Part shown: positions 8,773 to 17,062 of the stretch, in pieces | Layout of the letters: every line of letters starts with the position of its first letter | Numbering within the stretch: position 1 is the first letter of the stretch | Assembly: GCA_965218045.1 (NCBI GenBank) | Contig: CBDCJX010000008.1 | Coordinates: 434,001-498,000, forward strand | Direction of reading: 5' to 3' | DNA length: 64,000 bases | DNA from: CAVRCA01 sp965218045 | GTDB lineage: Bacteria; Pseudomonadota; Alphaproteobacteria; Acetobacterales; Acetobacteraceae | Position numbers and translations under genes: made by a program | Notes under the pieces: generated by a model | Told to the model about the DNA's origin: nothing | The model's database searches: none | What the model saw: the letters and a program-made list of their open reading frames with translations, nothing else

Positions 8773-9501
8773 ATGCGTGTCTTGTTAATCGAAGACGATC
8801 TTACGACGGCCCGAGGGCTTGCGCTCATGCTCAAGTCCAGTGGTACTGTTGTGGACCAAGCGGACACAGGCGAGGAGGCTCTAGAGCTTGCTCGACACTA
8901 TGACTACGACATTGCTATTTTGGATCTGATGCTACCTGATATGGAGGGCTACGAGGTCGTCCGGAGGATGCGTCTTGGGCGTAACGATACACCCGTCCTC
9001 ATCCTCTCTGGCCTCTCTCGACCGCAAGCAAAAGTGAAAGGTCTCGGGATGGGGGCGGACGATTTCATCACAAAGCCATTCGACAAAGCCGAACTGATGG
9101 CACGCATTCAAGCAGTCGTACGTAGAAGCAAAGGCTTTAGCCAACCGACACTGCAGGTTGGCAAGCTCGTGCTGAATCTTGATAGCCGCGAGGTCACTGT
9201 CGATAACAGTCCGGTTCATCTCACCGGCAAGGAATATTCTATCCTCGAGCTTCTGGTACTTCGGAAGGGAATGGTCCTCACAAAGGAGGCATTCCTGAAC
9301 CATCTCTATGGGGGCATGGACGAGCCCGAAATGAAGATAATCGACGTCTTCGTATGCAAGTTGCGCAAGAAGCTCGCGACCGCGGGTGCCGACGACATAA
9401 TTGGTACGGTCTGGGGGCGCGGATACATGATTCGAGACGGACTAGACAAGAGTAATCTCCAGCCGATCCGCCCCTCCCTCGACGCTCTCAACGCTGCATA
9501 A
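8773..9501 (+). CDS. ctrA: CtrA-family response regulator
   Basis: The 242-residue protein has an N-terminal receiver domain (MRVLLIEDD, phosphoacceptor D51 in AILDLMLPDMEGYE, conserved Lys in DDFITKPFD) and an OmpR/PhoB-type winged helix. The C-terminal half carries near-diagnostic CtrA sequence: HLTGKEYSILELL, FLNHLYGGMDEPEMKIIDVF and VWGRGYMIRDG. CtrA is the alphaproteobacterial master regulator of cell cycle or flagellar genes. The receiver part is more divergent than the DNA-binding part, so this may be a paralogue rather than the sole chromosomal ctrA. The start is the ATG after GGAGG; an upstream in-frame start at 8731 would add 14 atypical residues. It is divergent from fliI-fliJ, a plausible target. 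Confidence 0.85.
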   Translation: MRVLLIEDDLTTARGLALMLKSSGTVVDQADTGEEALELARHYDYDIAILDLMLPDMEGYEVVRRMRLGRNDTPVLILSGLSRPQAKVKGLGMGADDFITKPFDKAELMARIQAVVRRSKGFSQPTLQVGKLVLNLDSREVTVDNSPVHLTGKEYSILELLVLRKGMVLTKEAFLNHLYGGMDEPEMKIIDVFVCKLRKKLATAGADDIIGTVWGRGYMIRDGLDKSNLQPIRPSLDALNAA

Positions 9502-9588
9502 AAGTGTCCATCTAAGAAGAAGTTGAGGCGGGGAATCGGTTGCGATTCCATAGTCTACGAGCCGTTGCGCAGGACCATGGCACACGGT

Positions 9589-9622
9589 GGTCGTGTTCCC
9601 AGCCGTGGTGTAGAAGCGCACT
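9589..9622 (+). repeat. Solo IS256-type left inverted repeat
   Basis: The sequence GGTCGTGTTCCC then GTGGTGTAGAAGCG closely resembles the left tip of the complete IS256-family element at 12749 (GGTCGTGTCCCC then GTGGTGTAGGAGCG). No matching transposase follows; an IS481-type remnant begins a few bases later. It is a leftover end of a related but non-identical element, facing the lower-GC block to its left. Confidence 0.6.
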
Positions 9623-9638
9623 GCGTTCCTGCGCGGGG

Positions 9639-10629
9639 CTGAACCTCGATCAGGATGCCACGGCTTGCAAGCTGACTGTGGGAACATCGCAAACGACTGG
9701 TGCCCTGGCCCAGCGCTACGGCTTGAGCCGAACCACTGTCACCAAGTGGCGCGCCAGAACCACGATCGATGATGCGCCAATGGGACCGACTTCGCCCCAC
9801 AGCACTGTCCTGACCCTGGCCGAGGAAGCCATGGTCGTCGAGGTCCGCCGCAGGACACTGCTGCCGCTCGACGACGTGCTCGGCTGCTTGCGCGACAGCA
9901 TCCCAAAGCTCACGCGCTCCAGTCTGCACCGATGCCTCGAGCGCCACGGCATCTCCCGGCTGCCCGAGGATCCCGATCAAAGCTCCAAGCGGGGCGTTGG
10001 TGAATTTGACGCCCTGGAGCAACTGGTTTTCGCCCGCAACCGCGATCGGCTACGTCCACATCGACATCAGCGAGCTCCGCCTGGCGCAGGGCAAGCTCAA
10101 CATGTTTCTGGCAATCGATCGCGTGTCCAAATTCACTTACGTCGAGTTCCGCGACGACGCTGGGAAGATGAATGGTGCCGAGTTCCTCCGCAGCGTCGTC
10201 GAAGCGTTCCCCTATGCCATTCACACCGTGCTGACCGACAACGGAATGGCCTTCGCCGACCTGCCAAAGAACCGAAATGGGCCGAGCAGGCGGTATCTTG
10301 GCGCTCATATCTTCGACCGCGTCTGCAACGAGAACGGCATCGAGCACAAGCTGACCAAGCCATACCACCCGTGGACCCGCAACGGCCAAGCCGAACGCAT
10401 GAACCGCACCGTCAAGGAAGCCACCATCAAGGCGTTCCACTATCCCGACCTCGATAGCCTTAAAGCTCACGTCTTGGCTTTCGTCGCAGCCTACAATTTT
10501 GCCAAGCACCGGAAAGCTATTCGCTGGCAATGACACCGACTTCGAAGCCGTTTGCCACGCCTGGACGACAACGCCCGATATCTTCAAACTAAACGGCCGC
10601 GTCGACCTCGTCCCCGGGACCAAACACCT
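9639..10629 (+). pseudogene. IS481-family transposase, frameshifted
   Basis: Three reading frames in succession encode pieces of one IS481-type DDE transposase. An N-terminal helix-turn-helix part (GALAQRYGLSRTTVTKWRAR, then TLLPLDDVLGCLRDSI) runs to about 10020. A catalytic part (YVHIDISELRL, VLTDNGMAF, HKLTKPYHPWTRNGQAERMN) runs from about 10030 to 10510. A C-terminal part (FEAVCHAWTTTPDIFKLN) runs from about 10520 to 10629. At least two frameshifts separate them, so the gene is inactive. Terminal repeats were not recognised. Confidence 0.82.
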
Positions 10630-10923
10630 AGTTTGGCCGAAACTCTATTCGATGCAGGGCAGGAGGCGCACTACCAAGCCCGCGAAAGGCATCACGATCC
10701 CGATCTCAATGGGGTTTACTTCGTGAAAGACTCGGACCGTCGCCTGAAGATGACAGTTGCAGTCTGGATCAGGAATGACGTCCTGCCGTTGGCTTGGGAA
10801 GAATGATTTGCCGCGAGTCCAGCGGACCCTTGTGGAAGCCGAGCACGTGTTCCGCTCATGCGTGGCCGTGGCCTAAGTGCGTTTCGCGCTTGCCCTGATC
10901 CAGACTACAAAGTCATCGTGCCG
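10630..10923. other. Stretch without a recognisable gene
   Basis: Between the IS481 remnant and the IS3 end I see only short open frames with no familiar motif; the longest readable one ends at 10806. It may contain the untranslated right end of the IS481 element or an older remnant, but I cannot support a specific call. Confidence 0.5.
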
Positions 10924-11940
10924 TGACCCTGCCCCCAACGTGCCCTCGTTCATAAGCAGAGTCCGCGTTCCGTATGCCCCTGCTTGGGGCGGGTTGCAAA
11001 GACTGCTGGGGTGAGCCCGTCGAGGCTTGTGTGTGGGCGTTCGGTGTTGTAGTCGACCCTCCATGCCTCGATGATGCGGCGCGCCGCTGCCAAGCTGCTG
11101 AACAGGTGCTCGTTGAGGCACTCGTCGCGGAACCGGCCGTTGAAGCTCTCCACGAACCCGTTCTGCTGCGGCTTACCCGGCGCGATGTAGTGCCACAGCA
11201 CCGAATGCTCCTCCTGCCAGCGCATGCATCGCGTGCGACGTCAGCTCCGTCCGGCGTTGTCGCTGACGATCATCCCCGCGACGGCAGCCGCGCCACTCGA
11301 CGATCCGGTCAGAGCTCACGACCGACCCGCAAGCCCGACAATGAGGCCGTTAGCGAGGAGGCCGAGGCACTCACGGGTGAAGTCGTCCACGACTGCCAGC
11401 ACCCTGATACCGGCGCTTGGTTTGACAGCGTGTCGGAAATCGAAATCCAGCGACCAGCGCTGGTTCGCCGCCTCCGGCAGCGCCATGGGCGAGCGCGTTC
11501 CCAATGCTCGTTTCCGGCCGCCCCGCTTGCGCACCCCGAGCTGCTCCTCCGGTAGAGCCGGAACAGCCGCTTGTGGTTCAGCCGGACACCATCACGCGCC
11601 AGCAGAATATGCAGCCGCCGATAGCCAAACCGTCGTCGCTCACCGGCCAGCACGCGCAACCGGGCACGGATATCGTCATCGCCGGATCGCTTGGAGGCAT
11701 ACCGGTAGGTCTTCGGCTCTAGGCCGACCAACCCACACGCTCGCCGCTGCGAGTAGCTTCTACATGCCCGGCTCCATCGCCCAGGTCGCGGCCGCTTCGC
11801 TCGCGAGCGTCGGGCGTCAGAAGTTGATTTTGACCCAGCATCTCCTTCAGCGTCGCCACGTCCAGCATCTGCTCCGCGAGTAGCTTCTCAGAGCTTGGCG
11901 TTCTCTTCCATCTTGGCCCCTTCAGCTTCCGCCCGATGCG
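10924..11940 (-). pseudogene. IS3-family (IS407-like) element, degraded
   Basis: On the minus strand the pieces of orfA and orfB of an IS3-type element can be read in several frames: an orfA tail (EGAKMEENAKL), then LLAEQMLDVATLKEMLGQNQ, ERRRFGYRRLHILLARDGV, RWSLDFDFRH and VLAVVDDFTRECLGL. The last piece is the orfB end (GKPQQNGFVESFNGRFRDECLNEH in part, then RPHTSLDGLTPAVF). Several frameshifts and a stop break the frame. The right tip is probably TGACCCTGCCCCC at 10924, typical of this group. The left tip was not found, and beyond about 12085 another remnant begins. Confidence 0.82.
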
Positions 11941-12122
11941 TCAGATGCGCGTCCAATGAAACGCTGGTCAGCCTTCGACCGCCAAGATTGGGATGGCATC
12001 GTCGCCGTCGCTTGCTGACCGTGCTTCGCGGCACGGCGATCCCGGCCCCCATTGTCGGCACCCGCCTTGGGTGAAATGGAGCCATTTAGCCGCCCGCTTA
12101 TGCTCGATTCATTAAGCCTCTT

Positions 12123-12740
12123 TGCCTGGCCATGAACGTCTTCAGTCCAGGATCGCTATGTCGGATCAGGAAATGGCTTGCCCCTGGTGGGCGTCTCGGA
12201 TTGTTCATCACCGCAACGGTTTTCTCAAACGAGTCGAGCCAAGGCGTTCCGGCGCTTCGAGACACACGACGGAGAGGCAGTCGCGTACATTATGGCGATT
12301 GAGGACTACAAAGAGATAGCCCCGTTCGAAGGGGTGACCAACCAACCAGCACTCCTGTCGCTTGAACAAGGACGAGCAACCCGATACCCGATGCCCTACC
12401 GAATTTGGCTCAACTTGGAGCACAGGCGCTGCGGCAACACAGCTTCGCCAGCGCCGATGACTTCCGTGCGTCTGGCAACGCCGCATGATTTAATCGCCGG
12501 GTCTCGCTTATGCGCAGGAAGTGATGCTCGGGCCTTGGCTCAAGGGAACGGACGATGTTCTAGAACCAGAAGATTGTCATACCAGATCACGGAAGCTCTA
12601 CTTATTCCGGTCCAAGGCTTAGCTGAAGCGGCCTATCTAAACCGCCATCCTCAACACTCCGATCATCTCTTCTGCAATCGCGAGCTACGCTGCCCAGCTA
12701 AGTCTGGGCACGAGCGTCATTGAGAACTTGAAGATACCCG
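12123..12740 (+). pseudogene. Decayed N6-adenine DNA methyltransferase (Eco57I-like), 5' part
   Basis: Read across frameshifts, this stretch gives a coherent protein: KWLAPGGRLGLFITATVFSN then ESSQ (frame from 12171), AFRRFETHDG.. and PFEGVTNQPALLSLEQG then RATRYPMPYRIW (frame of 12178). Last come KLYLFRSKA, AEAAYL, and AILNTPIISSAIASYAAQLS then LGTSVIENLKIPAFD up to 12748. These resemble the region after the catalytic motif and the C-terminal end of large Eco57I-type or restriction-associated adenine methylases. There are internal stops and at least three frame changes, and the catalytic NPPY region is missing, so it is a fossil. The IS256 element interrupts it within the codons for PAFD. 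Confidence 0.6.
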
Positions 12741-12748
12741 CCTTCGAC
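12741..12748. repeat. Target site duplication, left copy
   Basis: The 8 bases CCTTCGAC immediately precede the left inverted repeat and recur right after the right inverted repeat at 14171-14178. An 8-bp duplication is what IS256-family transposition produces, so this marks a single clean insertion. Confidence 0.93.
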
Positions 12749-14170
12749 GGTCGTGTCCCCGGTGGTGGTGTAGGAGCGGTGGGTAACTCGCCCGCCGCAG
12801 CGACCGGCGAGAGTCTGGCGTAGGCGGGCGACTTATCCACGGCGGTGGCCACCGCGGCGGTGCTGGGTAGGGTTGGGTTGCGAGACGCAACTCTGACCCG
12901 AGGACCACCACGATGACCGATGACAAGATCGCCCTTCGCGCGCTGCTGGAGAAGGCCTCTGACGCCAGCATGCTGCGCGATATGATTGGGTTCGCCGCCG
13001 AGCGCCTGATGGCGCTGGAGACCGAAACCCTATGCGGCGCCGCCCCCGGCGAGCGCAGCGCAGACCGGATCAATCAGCGCAATGGGTATCGCGACTGCGA
13101 CTGGCAAACCCGCGCCGGGACGGTCGAGCTGCGCATTCCGAAACTGCGGCGCGGCAGTTACTTTCCCGGCTTCCTCGAGCCGCGGCGCATGGCCGAGAAG
13201 GCACTGACCGCGGTGATCCAGGAGGCCTACATCCAAGGCATCTCGACCCGCTCGGTCGACGAGCTGGTCAAGGCGCTCGGCCTGGAGGGGATCAGCAAGA
13301 GCCAGGTTTCGCGCCTGTGCGAAGAGATCGACGAGCGCGTCCACGCTTTCCTCGACCGCCCGATCGAGGGCGATTGGCCCTATGTCTGGCTGGACGCCAC
13401 TTACGTGAAGGTCCGTCGCGACCACCACATCGTCTCGGTCGCGGTAATCGTCGCCGTCGGCGTCAGTGCCGACGGCCGGCGCGAAGTGCTTGGGATGACG
13501 ATCGGCCATAGCGAGGCCGAGCCGTTCTGGGTCGAGTTCTTGCGCAGCCTTGCTCGCCGTGGCCTGCGCGGCGTCAAGCTCGTCGTCTCGGACGCGCATG
13601 AGGGGCTGAAGGCGGCTATCACCAAGGTGCTCAGCGCCACATGGCAAAGGTGTCGCGTGCATTTCATGCGCAACGCGCTCGCATATGCGGGCAAGAGCCA
13701 GCGCCGCATCGTCGCCGCCTGGATCGGCACCGCGTTTGCCCAGGACGACGCGGCCGCCGCCCGCAAGCAATGGCGCGAGGTCGCCGACCAGGCTCGGCCG
13801 CGGCTGCCGAAGCTGGCGGCCCTGATGGACGAGGCCGAGGCGGACGTGCTGGCCTATATGGGGTTCCCGGTCCAGCACCGGGCCAAGTTGCACAGCACCA
13901 ACCCGCTCGAACGCCTCAACGGCGAGATCAAGCGCCGCTCCGATGTTGTCGGCATCTTTCCGAACGAAGCTGCCGTTACCAGGCTCATCGGCGCGCTATT
14001 GCTCGAGCAGCACGATGAATGGGCCGTTCAGCGCGCACGCTACATGACACTGGAAACCATCGCGCCGCTCAGCGATGATCCTCGCGTCAGCTTGCCAGCC
14101 CTGGCAGCCTGACAGGCAGCTCACCTCTGCCCAACAACGCCGCTGCTACACCATGCCGCGGGACACGACC
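12749..14170 (+). mobile_element. IS256-family insertion sequence, complete
   Basis: The 1422-bp element has imperfect inverted repeats (left GGTCGTGTCCCC..GTGGTGTAGGAGCGG; right, read inward, GGTCGTGTCCCG..TGGTGTAGCAGCGG) and one intact transposase gene. It is bounded by an 8-bp direct repeat, and removing it with one repeat copy restores a continuous reading frame of the flanking methylase remnant. Its last 156 bp are duplicated exactly at 2789-2944. It appears competent for movement. Confidence 0.95.
12913..14112 (+). CDS. IS256-family (Mutator-type) transposase
   Basis: The 399-residue DDE transposase mobilises the surrounding element. Motifs of the Mutator/IS256 superfamily include RNGYRDCDWQTRAGTVELRI in the N-terminal region, VWLDATYVKVR with the first catalytic Asp, LVVSDAHEGLKAAI with the second, and WQRCRVHFMRNALAY. 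The catalytic Glu region is STNPLERLNGEIKRRSDVVG. Length and motifs are complete, with no frameshift. The ATG at 12913 is about 165 bp inside the left end. Confidence 0.95.
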   Translation: MTDDKIALRALLEKASDASMLRDMIGFAAERLMALETETLCGAAPGERSADRINQRNGYRDCDWQTRAGTVELRIPKLRRGSYFPGFLEPRRMAEKALTAVIQEAYIQGISTRSVDELVKALGLEGISKSQVSRLCEEIDERVHAFLDRPIEGDWPYVWLDATYVKVRRDHHIVSVAVIVAVGVSADGRREVLGMTIGHSEAEPFWVEFLRSLARRGLRGVKLVVSDAHEGLKAAITKVLSATWQRCRVHFMRNALAYAGKSQRRIVAAWIGTAFAQDDAAAARKQWREVADQARPRLPKLAALMDEAEADVLAYMGFPVQHRAKLHSTNPLERLNGEIKRRSDVVGIFPNEAAVTRLIGALLLEQHDEWAVQRARYMTLETIAPLSDDPRVSLPALAA

Positions 14171-14178
14171 CCTTCGAC
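14171..14178. repeat. Target site duplication, right copy
   Basis: CCTTCGAC, identical to 12741-12748 and directly after the right inverted repeat, completes the duplication made when the IS256-family element inserted. Confidence 0.93.
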
Positions 14179-14275
14179 CCAGGCGAGGTCCGCCACACTG
14201 AACTTTCTGGAATAGCCATCGCGATCACGAATCGCGGGGGCGTGCCGACTGCGGAGGAAACGGAGTGCCTAAGCT
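14179..14275 (+). pseudogene. Decayed DNA methyltransferase, 3' end
   Basis: Joined to 12748 after removal of the IS256 element and one target repeat, this sequence continues the same frame as IPAFDPGEVRHTELSGIA.. and stops shortly before 14275. The pattern IPxFDPxxxxHxxL is common near the C-terminus of Eco57I-type methylases and related restriction proteins. It has no independent coding capacity. The remaining bases to 14463 show no gene apart from the ribosome binding site of the next one. Confidence 0.5.
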
Positions 14276-14463
14276 AGCTTGCCGTGGAGGTCGTCAGCGA
14301 GCACGGGCCGTGAGCCGCAAGAGATCGCGATATTGTGAGTGGTTCAAACTGACCCATCACTGGACCTGGTCGCCGCTTGACCCCTCCCCGTGGTTGATCT
14401 CGAATATCGCCGGCAAGCATGCGTCGCCGATCGCTGTTTGGGCGCAAACCATCGGAGGAAATC

Positions 14464-16179
14464 ATGCACGACACGGTTTTTCGCGGCGGCACCATCATCG
14501 ACGGCACCGGCAAGCCGGCGTTCACCGGCGATGTCGCGATCGAGGCGGGGCGCATCGCGGCGGTCGGCGGCAAGCTCGGGCCGGCCAGGCGCGACGTCGC
14601 GGCGGAGGGAATGCTGGTCACTCCCGGCTGGGTCGATGCGCACACCCACTATGACGGCCAGGCGACCTGGGACCCGCTGCTCGCGCCCTCGTCCTGGCAC
14701 GGCGTCACCACCATCCTGTTCGGCAATTGCGGCGTCGGCTTCGCGCCGGTGAAGCCCGAGCATCACGGCGCGCTCGTCGAGCTCATGGAAGGGGTCGAGG
14801 AAATCCCCGGCGTCGCCTTGTTCGAGGGGCTGAAATGGGATTGGGAGAGTTTTCCCGAGTATCTCGACGCGCTAGAGCGGATGCCGCGCGCGATCGATGT
14901 GGGCGCGCAGATCCCGCACCATCCGCTGCGCGTCTACGTCATGGGTGACCGGGCGGTGCGGCGCGAGGCGGCGACGGCGGATGACATCGCCACGATGCGC
15001 AAGCTGACCGAGGATGGTTTGCGCGCCGGCGCCTTCGGGTTCACCACCTCGCGCACCAACTCGCACAAGACGCCGGACGGGCAGTTCGTGCCTGGGCGGT
15101 ATTCGGAGATCGACGAGCTGCTCGGCATCGGAGCGGCGTTCAAGGCGGTGCGGCACGGCGCCTTCGGCATGAACAGCGACTTCGACGACGAGGCGGAAGA
15201 GCTCGCCTGGATGACCCGGTTTGGCAAGGAAACCGGCCGGCCGATCTGGTTCCTGCTCACCGATCAACCGAATGATCCGACCCGCTGGCGTCGGCTGCTC
15301 GATGGCGTGCGCGCCGCGCGGGCGCAAGGTGCGATGCTGACGGCGCAGATCGCCGGGCGGCCGGTGGGCGTGCTGCTGGGGATAGACACCGCGCTCAACC
15401 CGTTCTCGATCCGGCAGAGCTACCAGGAAATCTTGCGTCTGCCGCGCGACGAGCGGATCGCGCGGCTGCAGGACCCCGAGGTGCGGCGCGCGATCCTCAA
15501 CGAGAGGCCGTCACCGCAGCTCGTCAACCTGCTGTCGCAGTTCCGCCAGAACATCGTCACGCGTTGGGATCACATGTTCATCATGGGCGATCCGCCGGAT
15601 TACGAGCCGCCCGCGTCGAGCAGCATCGCCGCGATCGCCGCGCGCGAGGGGCGCACGCCGGACGAGGTCGCCTATGACTATCTCGCCGGCGGGGTGGATC
15701 GGTTCCTGTTCTTCCCGGTGGTCGGCTACAACACCGGTGACCACGAGCCGATCCGCGAAATGTTGACCGACCCGGTGACGATCCTCGGCCTGTCGGATGG
15801 CGGCGCGCACTGCTCCTCGATCGTCGATGCCAGCCTGCCGAGCTTCATGCTGACCCATTGGGGGCGGGATCGGACGCGCGGCGAGGTGCTGCCGGTCGAG
15901 TTGCTGGTGCGGCGCCAGACCAGCGAGACGGCAAAGTTCTTCGGCTTCAGCGATCGTGGCGTGCTGACGCCCGGGCTGCGCGCCGATATCAACGTGATCG
16001 ACTTCGACAAGCTGCGGCTGCACATCCCGGAGATCCGCTACGACCTGCCGGCCGGTGGTCGGCGGCTGGTGCAGCGGGTCGATGGCTACAAGGCTACCTA
16101 CGTCGCGGGCGTACCAGTGTTCGAGGAGGGTGCGTATACCGGGGCAACGCCCGGCAAGCTGGTGCGCGCCGCAGGATAG
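14464..16179 (+). CDS. N-acyl-D-amino-acid deacylase-like amidohydrolase
   Basis: The 571-residue protein belongs to the D-aminoacylase branch of the amidohydrolase superfamily, zinc enzymes that hydrolyse N-acyl D-amino acids or related amides. The metal ligands are visible in TPGWVDAHTHYDG (H60, H62), the metal-bridging Cys in GNCGVGFAP (C89), and a late catalytic Asp in ILGLSDGGAH. The start is an ATG with GGAGG 7-8 nt upstream; the longer frame to 14419 has no support. A carboxymuconolactone-decarboxylase-like gene and a molybdenum hydroxylase follow on the same strand, suggesting a catabolic operon with unknown substrate. A paralogue lies at 32687-34414. Confidence 0.85.
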   Translation: MHDTVFRGGTIIDGTGKPAFTGDVAIEAGRIAAVGGKLGPARRDVAAEGMLVTPGWVDAHTHYDGQATWDPLLAPSSWHGVTTILFGNCGVGFAPVKPEHHGALVELMEGVEEIPGVALFEGLKWDWESFPEYLDALERMPRAIDVGAQIPHHPLRVYVMGDRAVRREAATADDIATMRKLTEDGLRAGAFGFTTSRTNSHKTPDGQFVPGRYSEIDELLGIGAAFKAVRHGAFGMNSDFDDEAEELAWMTRFGKETGRPIWFLLTDQPNDPTRWRRLLDGVRAARAQGAMLTAQIAGRPVGVLLGIDTALNPFSIRQSYQEILRLPRDERIARLQDPEVRRAILNERPSPQLVNLLSQFRQNIVTRWDHMFIMGDPPDYEPPASSSIAAIAAREGRTPDEVAYDYLAGGVDRFLFFPVVGYNTGDHEPIREMLTDPVTILGLSDGGAHCSSIVDASLPSFMLTHWGRDRTRGEVLPVELLVRRQTSETAKFFGFSDRGVLTPGLRADINVIDFDKLRLHIPEIRYDLPAGGRRLVQRVDGYKATYVAGVPVFEEGAYTGATPGKLVRAAG

Positions 16180-16196
16180 AAACGGGGGGAACCACG

Positions 16197-16589
16197 GTGC
16201 CGAATAGCGAAGCCTATGAAAAAGGCCGCGCGATGCGCCGCCGCCTGATGGGCGAGGCGTATGTCGAGCGGGTCGAGAAGACGACCTACACCGACGACCA
16301 GATGCGCAAGTTCGGCGACTATGCGACCGAGGCGGTGTTCGGCCTGCTGTGGAACCGACCCGGCCTCGACGTGAAGACGCGCACCTTGATCTGCGTCATC
16401 TCCGACACCGCGATGGGGCGCGAGGCGGAACTCGAAATCCACCTGCGCATGGCGCGGCGCGAGGGCTGGACCGAGGACGAGCTGATCGAGGCATTGCTGC
16501 ACATGGGCGGCTATGTCGGCCTGCCGCTGGTGCGTGAGGCGATGATCTGCGCCCGCAAGGTGTTCGCGGAGATGCGGGCCGAGGGCTGA
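16197..16589 (+). CDS. Carboxymuconolactone decarboxylase-like protein
   Basis: The 130-residue helical protein resembles the 4-carboxymuconolactone decarboxylase (PcaC)/AhpD-like superfamily. It shows LGMG-type family spacing with RPGLDVKTRTLICVISDTA, then EIHLRMARREGWTEDELIEA and LLHMGGYVGLPLVREAM, the typical PcaC pattern. There is no CxxC redox pair of AhpD type, so a PcaC-like decarboxylase or lactone-processing role is more likely. The start is probably the GTG at 16197 after AACGGGGGGAACCAC, 17 nt after the upstream stop. It lies between an amidohydrolase and a molybdenum hydroxylase, so it probably acts in the same degradation route. Confidence 0.8.
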   Translation: MPNSEAYEKGRAMRRRLMGEAYVERVEKTTYTDDQMRKFGDYATEAVFGLLWNRPGLDVKTRTLICVISDTAMGREAELEIHLRMARREGWTEDELIEALLHMGGYVGLPLVREAMICARKVFAEMRAEG

Positions 16590-16594
16590 TCGCG

Positions 16595-17062
16595 ATGCTC
16601 GCTTTCGCGGTCAACGGACGGCAGGTGGCGGTGGCGGCCGATCCGAGCGCGCCGCTGCTCGACGTGCTGCGCAACCAGCTCGACTTGAAGGGCTCGCGCT
16701 ATGGCTGCGGGCTGGAGCAGTGCGGCAGCTGCATGGTGCTGGTCGATGGCGAGCCGATCCCGGCCTGCTCGCGCGAGGTCGGCACCGTGGCCGGGCGCGA
16801 GGTCACCACGATCGAGGGGCTGACCGAGCATCCGCTGATCCAGGCCTTCCTCGACGAGCAGGCGGGGCAGTGTGGCTACTGCCTCTCGGGCATCGTGGTG
16901 AGCGCCAAGGCGCTGCTCGATCGCAACCCCGCGCCGAGCCGGGCCGATATCAACGCGGCGCTCGACCAGCATCTCTGCCGCTGCGGCGCGCATCAACGCA
17001 TGGTTCGCGCCGTCGAGCGGGCGGCGGCCATGCTGACGCTGGCCGCGGGAAGCGTCCCGTGA
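16595..17062 (+). CDS. Molybdenum hydroxylase small (2Fe-2S) subunit
   Basis: The 155-residue subunit carries two [2Fe-2S] clusters and passes electrons from the molybdenum subunit. A plant ferredoxin-type N-terminal domain supplies Cys ligands in YGCGLEQCGSCMVLVDG and PACSR (C38, C43, C46, C58). A helical C-terminal domain supplies QCGYCLSGIVVSAKALL and LCRCGAHQRM. It matches the alpha subunit of isoquinoline 1-oxidoreductase or nicotinate dehydrogenase type enzymes. It starts 5 nt after the previous stop and overlaps the large subunit gene by 4 nt (GTGA), so the two are translationally coupled. Confidence 0.92.
   Translation: MLAFAVNGRQVAVAADPSAPLLDVLRNQLDLKGSRYGCGLEQCGSCMVLVDGEPIPACSREVGTVAGREVTTIEGLTEHPLIQAFLDEQAGQCGYCLSGIVVSAKALLDRNPAPSRADINAALDQHLCRCGAHQRMVRAVERAAAMLTLAAGSVP

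Noticed and set aside
12178..12723. Single 181-codon plus-strand ORF as a functional gene
   Set aside because: Only its middle part carries methylase-like sequence; the rest of the family match is in the other two frames, so it is a pseudogene fragment.
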